A DNA stretch of 64,000 nt from Chrysomallon squamiferum. Taxonomy: Eukaryota > Mollusca > Gastropoda > Neomphalida > Peltospiridae. Shown in pieces: positions 1 to 12,289 of the stretch (position 1 is its first letter; every line of letters starts with the position of its first letter). A model generated the notes under the pieces. The model was given only the letters and a program-made list of their open reading frames with translations, made no database searches and had not been told where the DNA came from. The position numbers and the translations under genes are program-made. The stretch spans positions 20,738,894-20,802,893 of the forward strand of contig CM022672.1 in NCBI GenBank assembly GCA_012295275.1, read 5' to 3'.

Positions 1-1659
1 GTCTGTAAATAAGCAAGTACATCAATATAATTGTGTTTGTATAAAAAATATGTCCATAAAAATTCCAGGTGTAACAATCCTTGCTATCTTTTAATTTCAC
101 GGAATGACTAGCCTTCTATATCCCCAAGTTTTTAAAAAAATGAATACAAATTTCATCAGATAAAATTTAGTTATATTTAGAAATATATTTCTGGCTTAAC
201 TATTATGGTGCATCAGCTTAACACATGTATAAACAAAACCAGCTTTTATTTTGAAAGCAGTTTCCATAATTTGTTACCAGAGGATTTTAAACTTTAAAAA
301 AAAAAAAAAAAAATTAAAAAAAAAAAAAAAAAAAAGATTATCTGTGATTTATTGTCTTTTATTTTTCAATATTATTATAAAATTATTTATTTTAATTATA
401 AATGATTATTTATTCAACCTATTATAATTCCCCCCCCCCCACCATTTATTATTATAAATATCACGTATGACAAATCGTGAAATATTTGATATCTCTATGA
501 TGATGTCTGTAGGATTCATTTTCAAATTCGTAAATGCAAACATAATCACATATGATATATGTATTTTATAAAAAAAGAGGGAATTCAGGTTTACTTTGTT
601 ATAGAATAGACAGTCACTTATAAATGAGCGGGGCCGTGACGGGAAAATACCTAACGAGTCCATCAAAAAGGGTCGACCTTTCTTGATCCTAAATAAATTA
701 CTGAATGCTTCGAATAGAACATTTCTTTTTTTTTTTCTTTTTTTTTCTTCCTCTATTTTCTTTTTTTTTTTTAAATGGAGAAAAAAACGAAGAAGAAGAA
801 GAAAAAAGAAACAATTAGACAAAAATTAAATCTGGGTTAATATAAACATTTATAATCAAGATCTTAAGTAAAGTGGTATCAAACGGTCTGTAGCTAGGGC
901 TACAAAACGGGAAGCGGTACCAGAGATGTGACATTACATGGTAGTTTCCAAAGCTGGTTATTAGAGAAAGCTATTTTCTAGCATCTGTTCATTTAAGCTG
1001 TAAAAGGACAATAGAGTGGAGTTGTATCTTGCAGTTTATTTGATGGACGTGAATTGATGGACACGTGACTTTATCTCCCATTCAAATGCTCTTAGCGAAC
1101 AAGTTTTGTACGTTGCCAACAAACAGTTCAAATAGCGGGCTTTCCAGACAACTGCTTTATGAATTAGCAAGGTGCGTTGCCACTATGAGGTATAGAGGAA
1201 GTTAAAATCATTGCAGTAAATTATAGAAAAATAATATAATTTTGTTTGTTTGCTTGTTTATCAGTTCTATTCTATTTCGACTTGTCACAAGGAAATAGCC
1301 CTGTGTGACAGAACTGCCTAAATACTAGATAATTTTGAATGTCTTCCGCACAAAATAACCGGGCAACTCTCGGTGGCTTCCGTTAAAAAACTGAAACAAA
1401 CAAACAACAACAACAAAAAAGCAAAAATAAAAAAAGGCGAAGACAACAACGATCAATTTAATTACATGACAAACAAACAAATTAGTTTACGCCAATATGT
1501 CTTTTTAAGATTTTAGAGGCCCACTATAACCTAACTTACGTTACATGCCCGCTCTAGGTTAATCCAACATATTCGAATACATTTCATCTCTAATGCTGTG
1601 TGCCACAACAAACACACAAACAAATAAATAAATAAATAAATAAATAAATAACAGCTTAC
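1..1659. other. left flank, non-coding; possible intron of a neighbouring gene
   Basis: No supported gene. It holds two long A tracts (about 297-335), a C run with flanking TTATTA-rich DNA (about 430), T-rich and GAA-rich low-complexity stretches (720-810), and the outer part of the inverted duplication that begins near 1262. If the signal-peptide exon at 1660-1727 is real, this stretch is the start of its first intron. Confidence 0.5.
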
Positions 1660-1815
1660 CCTGACCACCCATGAGCTAAAGCTAGAAAGGAGATAAAACA
1701 CAGAAGTGAAAAGATTTTTACGTCCATCTTGTTTTGATGTTTCCATTGAAATGAATAACGCACTTCGGATCAGGAAGTTATTTGTCGAAGGAAAAATTCA
1801 TAGCCAAAAAGGAAA
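1262..1815 (-). repeat. dispersed inverted repeat, copy A
   Basis: Read on the minus strand, this block matches 4970-5390 on the plus strand along its whole length. Shared landmarks in the same order are TTGGCTATGAATTTTTCC, CACTTCTGT, GGTCAGG(G/A)TAA followed by a TTTA microsatellite, GTAACGTAAGTTA, GGGC(C/T)TCTAAAAT, CAGTTCTGTC and GGGCTATTT(T)CCTTGTGACAAG. Identity is moderate, by eye about two thirds to three quarters. It contains the candidate signal-peptide exon, so it is either a segmental duplication of a gene start or a repeat family that carries one. Confidence 0.7.
1660..1727 (-). CDS. candidate first coding exon: signal peptide
   Basis: On the minus strand an ATG at 1727-1725 opens 22 codons plus two bases, MDVKIFSLLCFISFLALAHG then WS, ending at a canonical donor GGTCAGG|GTAAGC. 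The peptide has the form of a secretory signal: a lysine near the start, a hydrophobic core, and a small-residue cleavage motif ALA before HG. The rest of the gene would lie left of base 1, so its product is unknown. The exon is short and its neighbour copy near 5,030 has lost the ATG, so the reading rests on this copy alone. An in-frame ATG also occurs a few codons upstream (METSKQDG...), which would delay the hydrophobic core. I chose the ATG directly before the core. Confidence 0.5.
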
Positions 1816-4293
1816 ATAAAAAATTAATAATACAATCTGAAACATACGGGTCTACAAGAAGGAAGTATATTACAGTTGCTTGATATATTTTTTGGCTCAA
1901 TGTTTTAATATTTATTTACATTTCAAAGTTTTGGTTTCTCATATAAAAACATTTTCTAAAATTGTTTCTTTCATTTATATAAAATGAAACAAGAAGAAAA
2001 AGAGAAGGAAATAGTATGTCTTTTCTATTACAAAGTATGATTAATAATAATAATGATGATGATGATTGTGATTATAATAATATTTAGTTACTAAAAATTG
2101 ATTTTAGAATAAATGATCTTTCAGAGATTAACATAAATTGCATTAACGAAGTCTTTTTTAAATGAAACTATTTTCAATTATATATATATGTCTAGGCTTG
2201 CGTCATGCACTTTTCCTTTGACAGTTTACATCCTGATACAAAGTACTTTATTAATACAGTGGAAACATTAACTCAAGAGGAATCCTTTGTATTTTTAGCT
2301 CGTTGGTGATTGATTTTCACAAACAGCTAATATTTTACGTCTTCTGGAACTCGGTTTTGTACCAATTGGTATACCCAAGCTGTCTTGCATTAGCCCTGCA
2401 TGACATCCCGCAATTTGTCATTGCGTTTATTCTCATACTACCTATTCCTTTCCATTTCACAATGTCCAACAAAAATGTAATTGTTTTTTTGTCTGATTCA
2501 TAGACAGTGGAAAAACGTCAAGAAAACATGATTTGTTAACTTGCGGGACCACATCATTTTGATGCACTCTAGCGAATGTTAGCAGACTGTACATACATTG
2601 CAGACTGAAATGTACACGAAAGTATCTTTGCTTGTACCACTAGTTGAATGAATTTTTAATTCTTCTTCAAAACCAAAACTTTATTCACATAATAGGTGAG
2701 ATGTGTTTATCTTTTTGTACTAAGTATAAATATATGTAAGGGATTATATTCTCCATGTTTATAAAAATTTAACTTTCATTTTATACGCGAGATTATGTTA
2801 GAATATCTTAGCTCTATAGTTATTCACCTCTTACAATTTCTGTTTTTTATCAGGTGCTTGTTGAACAGGGTAAACATTTCAAAACAGAAAGATCAAATTA
2901 TGCAAAATGTTCAACTAAAACGATGAGTTGAATACTATTTTTAAATGTCTCTATAGACAATTGCTGCAAAGTGTACCTAAAAATGTCTAATGGCAAAAGC
3001 CATCTGTATTTAACAGTATTATTAATTGAAGAAATGTTTAAAATGAACATTTATCTCAAATATATTATGTGGCACAACTGGTTTTGGGTATTGAATTAGA
3101 TCCACTTATCCTGTAAAGGCAAATACTAAATGAGAAGAAAAAAATGTAAAATGTCAGTCTATCCCATGCTCTTTATACACCAGTTTCATAAAGGTATAGA
3201 ATAAAGTTTTGTATTGCCAAATAAGTATTGTATTACTTGCTAAATTTAACTGAAAAGATCTTTCATGACTAAAAATACATGACTCATGCAGGTATTATTG
3301 TTATGTTAATGTTCTTCCTTTTCTGCAGACAGTAAAATGTTCAACATAATTAGTATTGCTCATGTTACTGCTAAATGAAAATATTCACAGACTTGAGTGG
3401 TTAATCGGATAATAAACGGAGTTTATTTCCTCACTGCCAACTTTTACACACGCACACACAAACACTAATTAATTAATTGTAATATTAGAAGACAGGATAT
3501 TGTTAAACTATATACAGACTGATTTATCATTACTAACATATTTTGAAGAAAAAAGATAAAAAAAATAAAATTTTAAACTAATTTCATCTTATGCTTCCAG
3601 TTTTATTATTTCACAGTTATTACATAAATAATGGTATTTGTTACATACATCATCGTTTATAGACGCCTAGTTTATTTTATTTTAGGAATAATAATAATAA
3701 AAATAATAATAATAAAAAAAAAAAAAGATTGGTGAAGAAAGCATGTCAAATGGAGATACAGGATTAAAGATAAGAGTAAACAGAGTTAATTCCAATATTA
3801 CATAAAGGTATATGAAATTAATTATAATACGGTAAAAAGTATAAACAAGGAGCAGCAGGTAGCGATTCATTTTTTTTTCTTTTTCTTTTTTTTCTCAGGA
3901 TATATGCATTTTATCGTAAAAAAATGTACAAGTAAGTATTGTGTTTATCTAGTATTGACGTACATGTTCACAATGCCTTTGATTTCAGTGTCCGTATTCA
4001 AAAAAAAAAGATCTATAAAGTCGTTGCATTTCAAATGTTCTATAAATAATCCTTGTGAATGGTTTCATTGTACACACACGATCTTGTCAAAAGATTTCAC
4101 GCGGTGTTTTTTCATTGATTCTTCTAATACGGTTACATACCTATGTTCATATTATTAAATTATTATTTTTGTTTTCTACACTGGCAAGATCCAGATTTAC
4201 TTCTAGAAATAGCAATTAAACAAATAACAAGTCAGTAGACACACATACATACATACACACGTTTTAATGCACATATAGAGACACTGATGGATT

Positions 4294-4295
4294 AA

Positions 4296-4353
<58 letters not shown>

Positions 4354-4385
4354 TAATAATAGTAATAATAATAATAATAACAGAA
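4294..4385. repeat. (AAT)n microsatellite
   Basis: Roughly 30 AAT units with two small interruptions. Confidence 0.95.
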
Positions 4386-4683
4386 AGCAATATAATAATA
4401 AACTAAAAACTGTCATGGATTAATTTTCAATCACATATTTATAACTTGAATGAACTTTTTATTGTTTATTTGTTTTATTGTGTAACAAAGGATGGTAATT
4501 AAAAAAAACCCACGAAGCTGTAAAGATTAGTAATCTGTTATACCTCAACTTAAAATAATACTCATATTTAAAATAATCTGTCTTTTATATATGTCAAGCA
4601 GATTATTTTTCCTCGTGGAGTTTCGAAGTTTAAATAAGTGATAAATATATATAAAAAAAGAAGAAAAATGCACAACTAAATAT

Positions 4684-4770
4684 TGTCATCATCATCATCA
4701 TAATCATCATTATTATTAATGTTATTATTATCATCATCATCATCATTATTATTATTATTATTTTTATTAT
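4684..4770. repeat. (CAT)n/(ATT)n microsatellite
   Basis: Alternating runs of CAT and ATT triplets. The Met/Ile-rich reading on the minus strand is only this repeat translated. Confidence 0.9.
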
Positions 4771-4969
4771 TTTATAATAGAGAATGCTTAGTATTTCTAT
4801 CGCTTTTTCCTTCTTGTTTCTTTTTATATAACTGAAAGAAACGAAAAAATGTTTGTATATAATAAACCAAATGTTTGAAATGTAAATAAATATTATCAAA
4901 CAACTGAAATAAACTTCCCTCTTGTACACCCCTACATTTCTTGGAGGTTTTTTTTTGTTTTTTTTAATT

Positions 4970-5390
4970 TTGTTTGGCTATGGATTTTTCCGGTGGCAAA
5001 GAACTTCCTTTATCATTTTAGAGGAAAGATCAAATTTTTTTCACTTCTGTATTTGATCTCATAGATGGTCAGGATAAACTGTTATTTATTTATCTATTTA
5101 TTTATTTCTTGTAATAGACGGCAAAAGAATTGAAATTTATACAACAGATCGAATTAAGTTAGTTAGGGCCTGTAACGTAAGTTATGTTATAATGGGCTTC
5201 TAAAATTTAAAAAATACATATTTTTTGGGGCGGGTTGTTGTTTTTTGTTTTTTTTTTTTAACGGAGACCACTGAGATTACCTCGTTATTTTGTACGAAAC
5301 ATATTCAGAATTATCTGCTATTTAGACAGTTCTGTCCCACAGAGCACAGGGCTATTTTCTTGTGACAAGACGAAATAAAGCGCCTTTCTT
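4970..5390 (+). repeat. dispersed inverted repeat, copy B
   Basis: Plus-strand partner of 1262-1815, in opposite orientation about 3.2 kb away. The segment equivalent to the signal-peptide exon is decayed: the start codon position reads ATC in AAGATCAAATTTTTTTCACTTCTG, and a TAG lies just upstream. The flanking intron homology is kept, so copy B is a dead copy of copy A or both derive from a third sequence. Confidence 0.65.
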
Positions 5391-6720
5391 AGTATCATAA
5401 TATAAATAATTACCAGACATTTAAATCTAATAATTATAGAAGTGTTGCATTTAATTTTTTTTTTTTTTTTTTTTTGTTATTGTTTTTCGCTTAGGGAAAC
5501 AGCAAATGGCGTTTCAATTAACTGCTTGTCACACAATAATGATATGACTGCGGTGCATATAATATAACAACGTTATAAAATGAGATGTCGTTCGTACAAT
5601 ATCCGCGACAGACACACCCCATGACTTTGTCAGACAGCGTGCCTGTCGCAGACGTGCTTCACAACAGCTCGCTCTGATTATACGTTTATTTTTTTCTGTC
5701 TGTCTAGCTCTACAACATAACAGTCCTACATATGAGGTGACCTAGATTAGTACTATATTCCGTAAAATACACTAACGTGTATATACTTCAATAATATTTC
5801 TGTCGAACGTAATTTTTGAAATAAAATATTTTTATATTTTATTTTTATTTTTCAATTCTGATAAAATGAAAATCACATTTCATCATATTATATGATCGTA
5901 TTTATTCTTATTCTTTTTACCTACCTACTTATTCACCAGCTTTCTAAAATTAAATTTATTTACTTAATATTCTTTATTTAAAAAATGACATTAGCTATTG
6001 CAATAGTGAACTAACGACCTTTTTCTTTTCTTTTTCTTTTTTTTTTTTTGCTTTGGCAATAACATTATTATAATTATTATTATCAATTCATTGTTACTAT
6101 CATCATCATTTTTACCATTATTATTACTGCTGTTGTTGTTGGTGGTGGTGTTTTTGTTATTATTGTTATCTGAAATCTTCTGATATGATTAATTATACTG
6201 AGTTACTTTTAAAAAACACAGCTAAAACAAAAACAATAACTCTAATTGTTAGAATTAATACTATTTCTTTCGTGGCAGTAATTTTGTTGATACCACTTTT
6301 TGTTTTTGCATGATTTGTATTTTATTATTTTCCCCCCATTGATTAAAATAATTTAATTACTGATTATTGACAGATTTAATAATTTTAAAAATGTCAGCTT
6401 TCAGTTTGTGGCTAATTCAAAAAGCAAATCTGCCTCTGAAATAAAATTGCTGGTTTGTGTGTAATTTTATTTTATTTATTATTTTTTTATATATATATAT
6501 ACTTTCTAAAATTATATTTACTTAATTTACTTTCTTACTTATTTCAGTTATCTGCTTATTGACTTTCTTATTTTATTCATTGCTATACATTTACTTATTT
6601 ACCTACTTATTTATCTGATTTGTTTGTTTCATTGGTTCTTTCTTTCTTGTTTGTTTGTTTGTTTGTTTGATTTAGCATGGGAGCACTGCTCCACACACCA
6701 CAGCTCTGCATAGTGAATGT
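5391..6720. other. intergenic, nothing recognised
   Basis: AT-rich DNA. A slightly GC-richer stretch at about 5,580-5,720 stands out but has no open frame or RNA fold that I can support. T-rich and ATT/GTT microsatellites occur at 6,020-6,170. Confidence 0.5.
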
Positions 6721-6723
<3 letters not shown>

Positions 6724-6759
<36 letters not shown>

Positions 6760-6793
6760 CACACACACACATATGAACACACACACACACATG
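6724..6793. repeat. (CA)n microsatellite
   Basis: CA dinucleotide tract broken by short TATATA and ATATGAA segments. Confidence 0.95.
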
Positions 6794-6935
6794 CATAAAT
6801 GTATTTTATTTTTACTGTTGTTTTTGTTTATTTTAGGATGGTAAAATGGCCAGTGAGTTGGACATTAAAAACAAATACTAGTTCACAATTTACAAAATAT
6901 GGCATATAAGTTGTCTTAAATTACAACATTGATTA

Positions 6936-7215
6936 CGTTGATGAGTGTTTACTTTTAAGCAATATGTGTTTACCTGTAAACAATATGTTTACATGCATAC
7001 AGTATGTTTACCTGTACACAATGTGTTTACATGTACACATTTCTCTACCAGCATACATTCTTTTATCTGCATACATTTTCTTACCTTTATACAATATTTG
7101 TTTATCTGTATACATTTTCTTAGCAATATACAATATTTGTTTACCTGAATACAGTGGATGATTACCTCTATACAAATCTTTGTTTTCCTGCATACATGTG
7201 TTTTCCTCAATGTGT
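6936..7215. repeat. short-unit minisatellite (about 24 bp)
   Basis: About a dozen imperfect copies of a unit like TGTTTACCTGTATACAATA. Several open frames pass through it on both strands, but each is only the repeat translated. Confidence 0.8.
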
Positions 7216-7623
7216 TTACAGCAGGGTATCCATATAGTGATAGAAAAACACAGTCTCATGTCCTGGAACAGAACTGATTGTACTCGTGTCAGTACATTTG
7301 TTTACTTTACAATACATAAACGAGTAACACAAGTTTTAAATACTTCTTGATCTAAGTACCTGTCATAAACATATTTTTTACTTTTAAAATATTGTTTTAT
7401 CCGTTTCTTGTGGTGATGGTTTGAACAACTTTCCTAAATATTATCAACACTTTCAGTGAATAAAGAAAAAATTAAATAATAATAATAAATAAATCAATAA
7501 ATCAATAAATCTGAAGCTGTACCAGGTTTGTTGGCCTAATACATTGTTTTAGAAATGTCAGTAAACAAAGTGAGGTTTTGTTTCAACAGACACTAATATT
7601 TTCATTTACAATAGTCAGTAAAA

Positions 7624-8300
7624 CTTGTCTGCAGTGAGAAAGTCACTGTAAGTACTGGTTGTTATGGTAATTATGATTCTGTTACTTTACATGTAGGATG
7701 AGAAAGTCACTCAAAGTACTGGTTGCTATAGTCATTATGATTCTGTTACTTTACTTGTTGGATGAGAAAGTCACTGTAAGTACTGGTTGCTATGGTAATT
7801 ATGATTCTGTTACTTTACATGTAGGATGAGAAAGTCACTCAAAGTACTGGTTGCTATAGTCATTATGATTCTGTTACTTTACTTGAAGGATGAGAAAGTC
7901 ACTGTAAGTACTGGTTAGTACAGTAATAATTAATTAGTTACTTGACATGTAGGATGAGAAAATCACTGTAAGTGCTGGTTACTGGGATAATTATGATTCT
8001 GTTACTTTACTTGTAAGATAAAAAACTCACTATAAAATACTGGTTACTATGGTAATTATGATTCTGTTAATTTATTTGAAGGATGAGAAAGTCACTGTAA
8101 GAACTGGTTGCAATGGTAAGTATGGTTCTGTTACTTCTTTTTCAGTATGAGAAAATCATTGTAAGTACTGGTTGCTATGGTAATTATGATTCTGTTAATT
8201 TACTTGAAGGATGAGAAAGTCACTGTAAGGACTGGTTGCAATGGTAATTATGGTTCTGTTACTTCACTTGTAGGATGGTCACACACTTTGGCAATACTGG
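7624..8300. repeat. 64-bp minisatellite
   Basis: About ten tandem copies of a 64-bp unit with the constant parts GATGAGAAAGTCACTGTAAG, TACTGGTTGCTATGGTAATT and ATGATTCTGTTACTTTACTT. Neighbouring copies alternate between ACTGTAAGT and ACTCAAAGT, which suggests a dimer was amplified. Decayed copies continue to about 8,480. Confidence 0.9.
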
Positions 8301-8480
8301 TTGCTATGGTACCATGACATTGTTCTGTTATTTACTAGGATAAATACAAACCAAGTCTTTTGCAATGTATCCATGGTTCTGTTAGCAACATGGAAAATAA
8401 ATGATTGTGTACACTGGTTGTTATGGTAAAATATATGATTCTACAAATTAACTTTGAGAAAGTCAGCTAATGACTGTTTT

Positions 8481-9240
8481 ATTTTATGAAATATGGTTCT
8501 GTATTCAACAATGAAAAACACTGAGTTAATTTATTATTATTATTATTATTATTATTTTAATTTAAATTTTTCTTTGAGGAAAGTAATTTATGATGTCCTA
8601 GAGATTAACTATCATGAAAGTCTGTTAGGCCCTTGATGATGGTCAAAACTTTGTAATATAGGTTTCAAACACCATGACATTGTAAGGATTCTAGATTGGT
8701 TTAAAACTCTTGTAAAATCCATTAAAAATAAAATGGAAAATAAATGATTTAAAGATGAAATTATAGTATTAATTATAATACAAATTATTTATATCTCACG
8801 ACTTTTTACATTTATAAAATATGTTAATGATTATTCAATTATGAAAAACATTGAGTTAATTTTAATTTTTTAATAGTTTTAAATTAATGATTCTGTATTT
8901 TATAATTAGTGTCCATACATTCTTATTATTTTAATTGTATCAAGAGAAACTTTAATTAAATTATTACTTATTTCGAAATCTGCATTTGTAAACATATGTC
9001 AATGCTTCTGTACGTTTTGTTTTAAAACAACATTTTTTATTTAATGATTTAGAAATACTGATCTCTGTTCAGTCATCAGCTTGTTATTACATGATTTAAC
9101 ATAAAGAACAAAATAACTTGTAATATTTATTATTGCAGAATTTTCACTATCCAGACATACTTCCACATTTTACCATTAGTAAACAAATATAGCTATGTAT
9201 TTATGTTTTTAAAAATGTTTAAGCAATATTTGTTATTTTA
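8481..9240. other. intergenic, nothing recognised
   Basis: AT-rich DNA with a short TTA array at about 8,530. No supported gene. Confidence 0.5.
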
Positions 9241-9363
9241 GAATTCTTGATGTCCACATATCCTTCAACATGCCATTGGTCTGAAAGATTTCACACTGGT
9301 ATCATTGTTGTGTTATGCTGGTGCCAATGTCAGCACTCCTGTCTTTGTCAGCAAATGCTACTG
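9241..9363 (+). pseudogene. possible ankyrin-like exon relic
   Basis: A plus-strand stretch reads ILQHAIGLKDFTLVSLLCYA then GANVSTPVFVSKCYW. The spacing resembles one ankyrin repeat (L..A....D..LV.LL..AGANV). It is preceded by a pyrimidine-rich acceptor TTGTTATTTTAG and ends at a possible donor TGG|GTAATG. The frame that gives the ankyrin-like peptide has a TGA six bases after that acceptor, so it cannot be a working exon as it stands. I found no neighbouring exons. It may be chance. Confidence 0.25.
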
Positions 9364-10539
9364 GGTAATGTAATTATAGCAATTTGAATTAAATCTGAAC
9401 ATTTTAATATAGACCATTTTATTAACAATATCAATAGTTTCGAATTTACTTACACCAGTATCATTGTAAAATATTCTTAACAGAAGTGTACCAGTAGATT
9501 GTTCTGATTGAAAATGTTCACAACATTAATTTATTAAATGCAAAGTATAAATAGTTAATAATGCAATATTATTACATCTTCATTATTAACATGTTAAGTT
9601 ATTAAATACACAGTTTTCATGCGGAGGACTCTGGCTCAAACAAAAAGATGAAAAAACAAAACAAAACAAAAAAAGAACAGAAAAGTTGGATATAAAAACT
9701 GTGCAATAATATATTTAAATGTAAAGATAGTGTAATGACTAAATTAAATATTTTGCACTTGTCAAAATGGTAAAAAAAACAAAGAAAAACCTTTAACTGT
9801 TAAAATATTAAAACAGTTTAGTACATACAGTGTATATTCAAATAGTTGTTTTTGATGAAAATAAAGAAAGTCTCATAAAAAGAAAAATTTTGTTTGTTTT
9901 TTTGCATGCACTTACCTACCAATTTGAATAAAATTAGCCTATCAACAGATAGCAGTTAAAAAATTCCTGACCATGACTGCAGAAATACTGAAACTGTCAA
10001 ACAGAGATACAGTATAAAATAACCATTCATTCATGTTAAATACTGACATTTAATAACTGTCAAATAGAAAAAAATAATAATAAGTGGCAATAGACATTCA
10101 TTCATTTATTTATTCAAGTTGTGTATTCAAATATTAATAAACAATTTTTTTTTAAAGTGTATTAATTTTGGTCATAATAAGGTTTAGTCAGGGTTATGTC
10201 CCTTTATATAACATTTTTAGTTATCTTTACATCAAGCCAATTTCATGTTATATTCATCATTTTGTAATTATTGTATCAGACTTTATAACTATTGAGAAAT
10301 TACTTTCAAAACAAAATGAGTTAATCCAAGTGATTAGAATCAAAATATTTTTTACTGAATACATTACAGCATTAGAGTATTCACTGGGATGGGAAAAGGT
10401 TGCTGGATTCTGAGGCCTGACACACTGAAGAGAAACCTGATCAATTTTACATTATGTATTACCAGTTTTCAGTTTATTGAAAATCACAAATGAATGTGCT
10501 ATATGTCAAACCTCTTCAGAGAAATAGCTAGAAAAATTT
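9364..10539. other. intergenic, nothing recognised
   Basis: AT-rich DNA without supported features. A few A-rich tracts occur at about 9,640-9,680 and 9,770. Confidence 0.5.
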
Positions 10540-11815
10540 AGCCTACTCCTGGAGCTAATCCAAAACCAAACACTAATGACAAGAGTTTCCAAGTGTTATA
10601 TGAAAACTCTTTTCAAATAAACAGTTACTAAAATCTAAATATACACCTGGAGCTAACCCAAACTCTAACCATAACTGGAATCCATCATCCAAACCTGAGC
10701 CATAACTAATGACAAGATGATAAATTATTTTACAATTTAACCAAAGACTCATCATAACATGTCCAAAGTTCATTTAAGAAATGAAGACATTATGAAATTT
10801 ACCCTAACACTGATCACAAAATATCCCAAGCTAATCTGAGAAATAAATTTATTATGAAATTTATTTTGACACTAATGACCTCTTCATATATATAGATATA
10901 AAATACTAAACTTAAAACTGAAATTAACCCTAACCCTAAAGCTGATTATAAACGTAACCCTAACCTTTATCTTAGCCCTTTCCCTAGCTATAAAACTGTT
11001 AACCCTAATTCAAACACCTAATTCTAACCTGAGCTATAACATTTCTTGTAACAAGATGATAATGTAGCTACAAAAATCTAAACCTCAATCTAGACATAAA
11101 CCTAACCTAACCCTTGTCCTAAGCCAGCCCTAACCAAAAATCAAACCCTATCTATAACTGAAATCCGTAATCATAACCCAAGCTATAACCTTGCTTGTAA
11201 CAAGATGATAATGTTAAGGATTTGATGAAATAAGATATTTTCAGTTTTATCCTGTCACCAAGCATAAAGATTCCCAAGTTAATTTAAGTAATTTGTTTTT
11301 AAAAATATGTCCTAACACTGATAAAAAAAATATCCCAAATTAATTTAAGAAAAAAAGTCAATATGAAATTTATCCTAACCCTAATGATAAAATTTTGCAA
11401 AGTCTTATATGAAAGTCTCTTGAGATAAGAGCTACTGAATACTAAACTTACTAATAGAGCTAAATATAATCCTAAATTTAAAACTTATTCCAACCTCAAT
11501 TCTAAACCTAGCCCTGGCCATAACCCTAACCTGTAGCCTAACACTGACCCAAACCCCTAATACTAACCCAAACTGTAGCCTCTTTTGTGACAAGATGACA
11601 GTTTTAAGGATTTGTTAAAATAAAAGTTATTTTCAGTTTTTCCTTACATCAAACATAAAGATTCCTATGTCAATTTAAGTAATTAAGTTATTTTTAATAT
11701 AGATTCTAATACTGATCATAAAACAGCCCAGGATAATTTAAGAAATAAAGTCATTATGAAATTTTATCCTAACACTAATGACCAAAATATTGCAAGGTTT
11801 AAAAGAATATATATA
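10540..11815. repeat. degenerate AACCCTAA-rich repeat block
   Basis: Scattered TAACCCTAACC words and related AACC-rich DNA lie within longer imperfect repeats. The segment ACAAGATGATAATGTTAAGG at about 11,202 recurs at about 11,591 (ACAAGATGACAGTTTTAAGG) with about 100 bp of following homology, a period near 389 bp. Earlier partial copies occur at about 10,712 and 11,050. A pattern like this can come from an old satellite, or from an interstitial telomere-like tract that has decayed. Confidence 0.6.
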
Positions 11816-12289
11816 TATATTTTTTTTATTAAATTTAACCACTAATTGAAAGCTGTATGACAGAAAATAATCTTTTCTGTAAACCAAAAGTCCCACAGGT
11901 TTAACCAATGAAAAGTTTGTGTCACTCAGTTAATATCTTTATGTTTATAACAGAAATAAATGCGTGTACTGTGTGTATTAGGAATGAGTATCTCTTCCCA
12001 GTCAGTTTGTTGCTGTTTGTATCTATTGTTTAATAAGTGACTGGCAAAGCAGCCATTGGTTTAATTCATTGCATTTTAACTGTTTCTATTTCACAATGTT
12101 GATTTAGCCAAATAGGTCATTCTGAGATAACTGTGATAAATTTTGAAGTTATGTCAGTATCATTTCATTTCCATATCCTATTTCTTGAAACCCATTTAGG
12201 GTTGATTGGTTTAAAAGAGTTTCATGGTATTTAAATTAAGTAACAAAAATATCAAAAACAATAACAAACACATACACACATCAGTGATA

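Larger units (their letters stand above)
1816..4969. other. intergenic, low complexity
   Basis: No coding region with splice or codon support is visible on either strand. Contents are AT-rich DNA with short AAT/GAT microsatellites (2040-2090, 3685-3720), a short CA run (about 3445), a long AAT array (4294-4385) and a CAT/ATT array (4684-4770). The open frames here are short and of low complexity. Confidence 0.6.

Noticed and set aside
406-822. 138-codon minus-strand frame rich in Lys, Leu and Phe
   Set aside because: Low-complexity poly-T/GAA DNA; no splice context and no recognisable domain.
2303-2503. 66-codon plus-strand frame
   Set aside because: Short, no domain, no flanking signals; expected by chance in AT-rich DNA.
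4630-4929. 99-codon minus-strand frame rich in Met and Ile
   Set aside because: Driven by CAT/ATT microsatellites.
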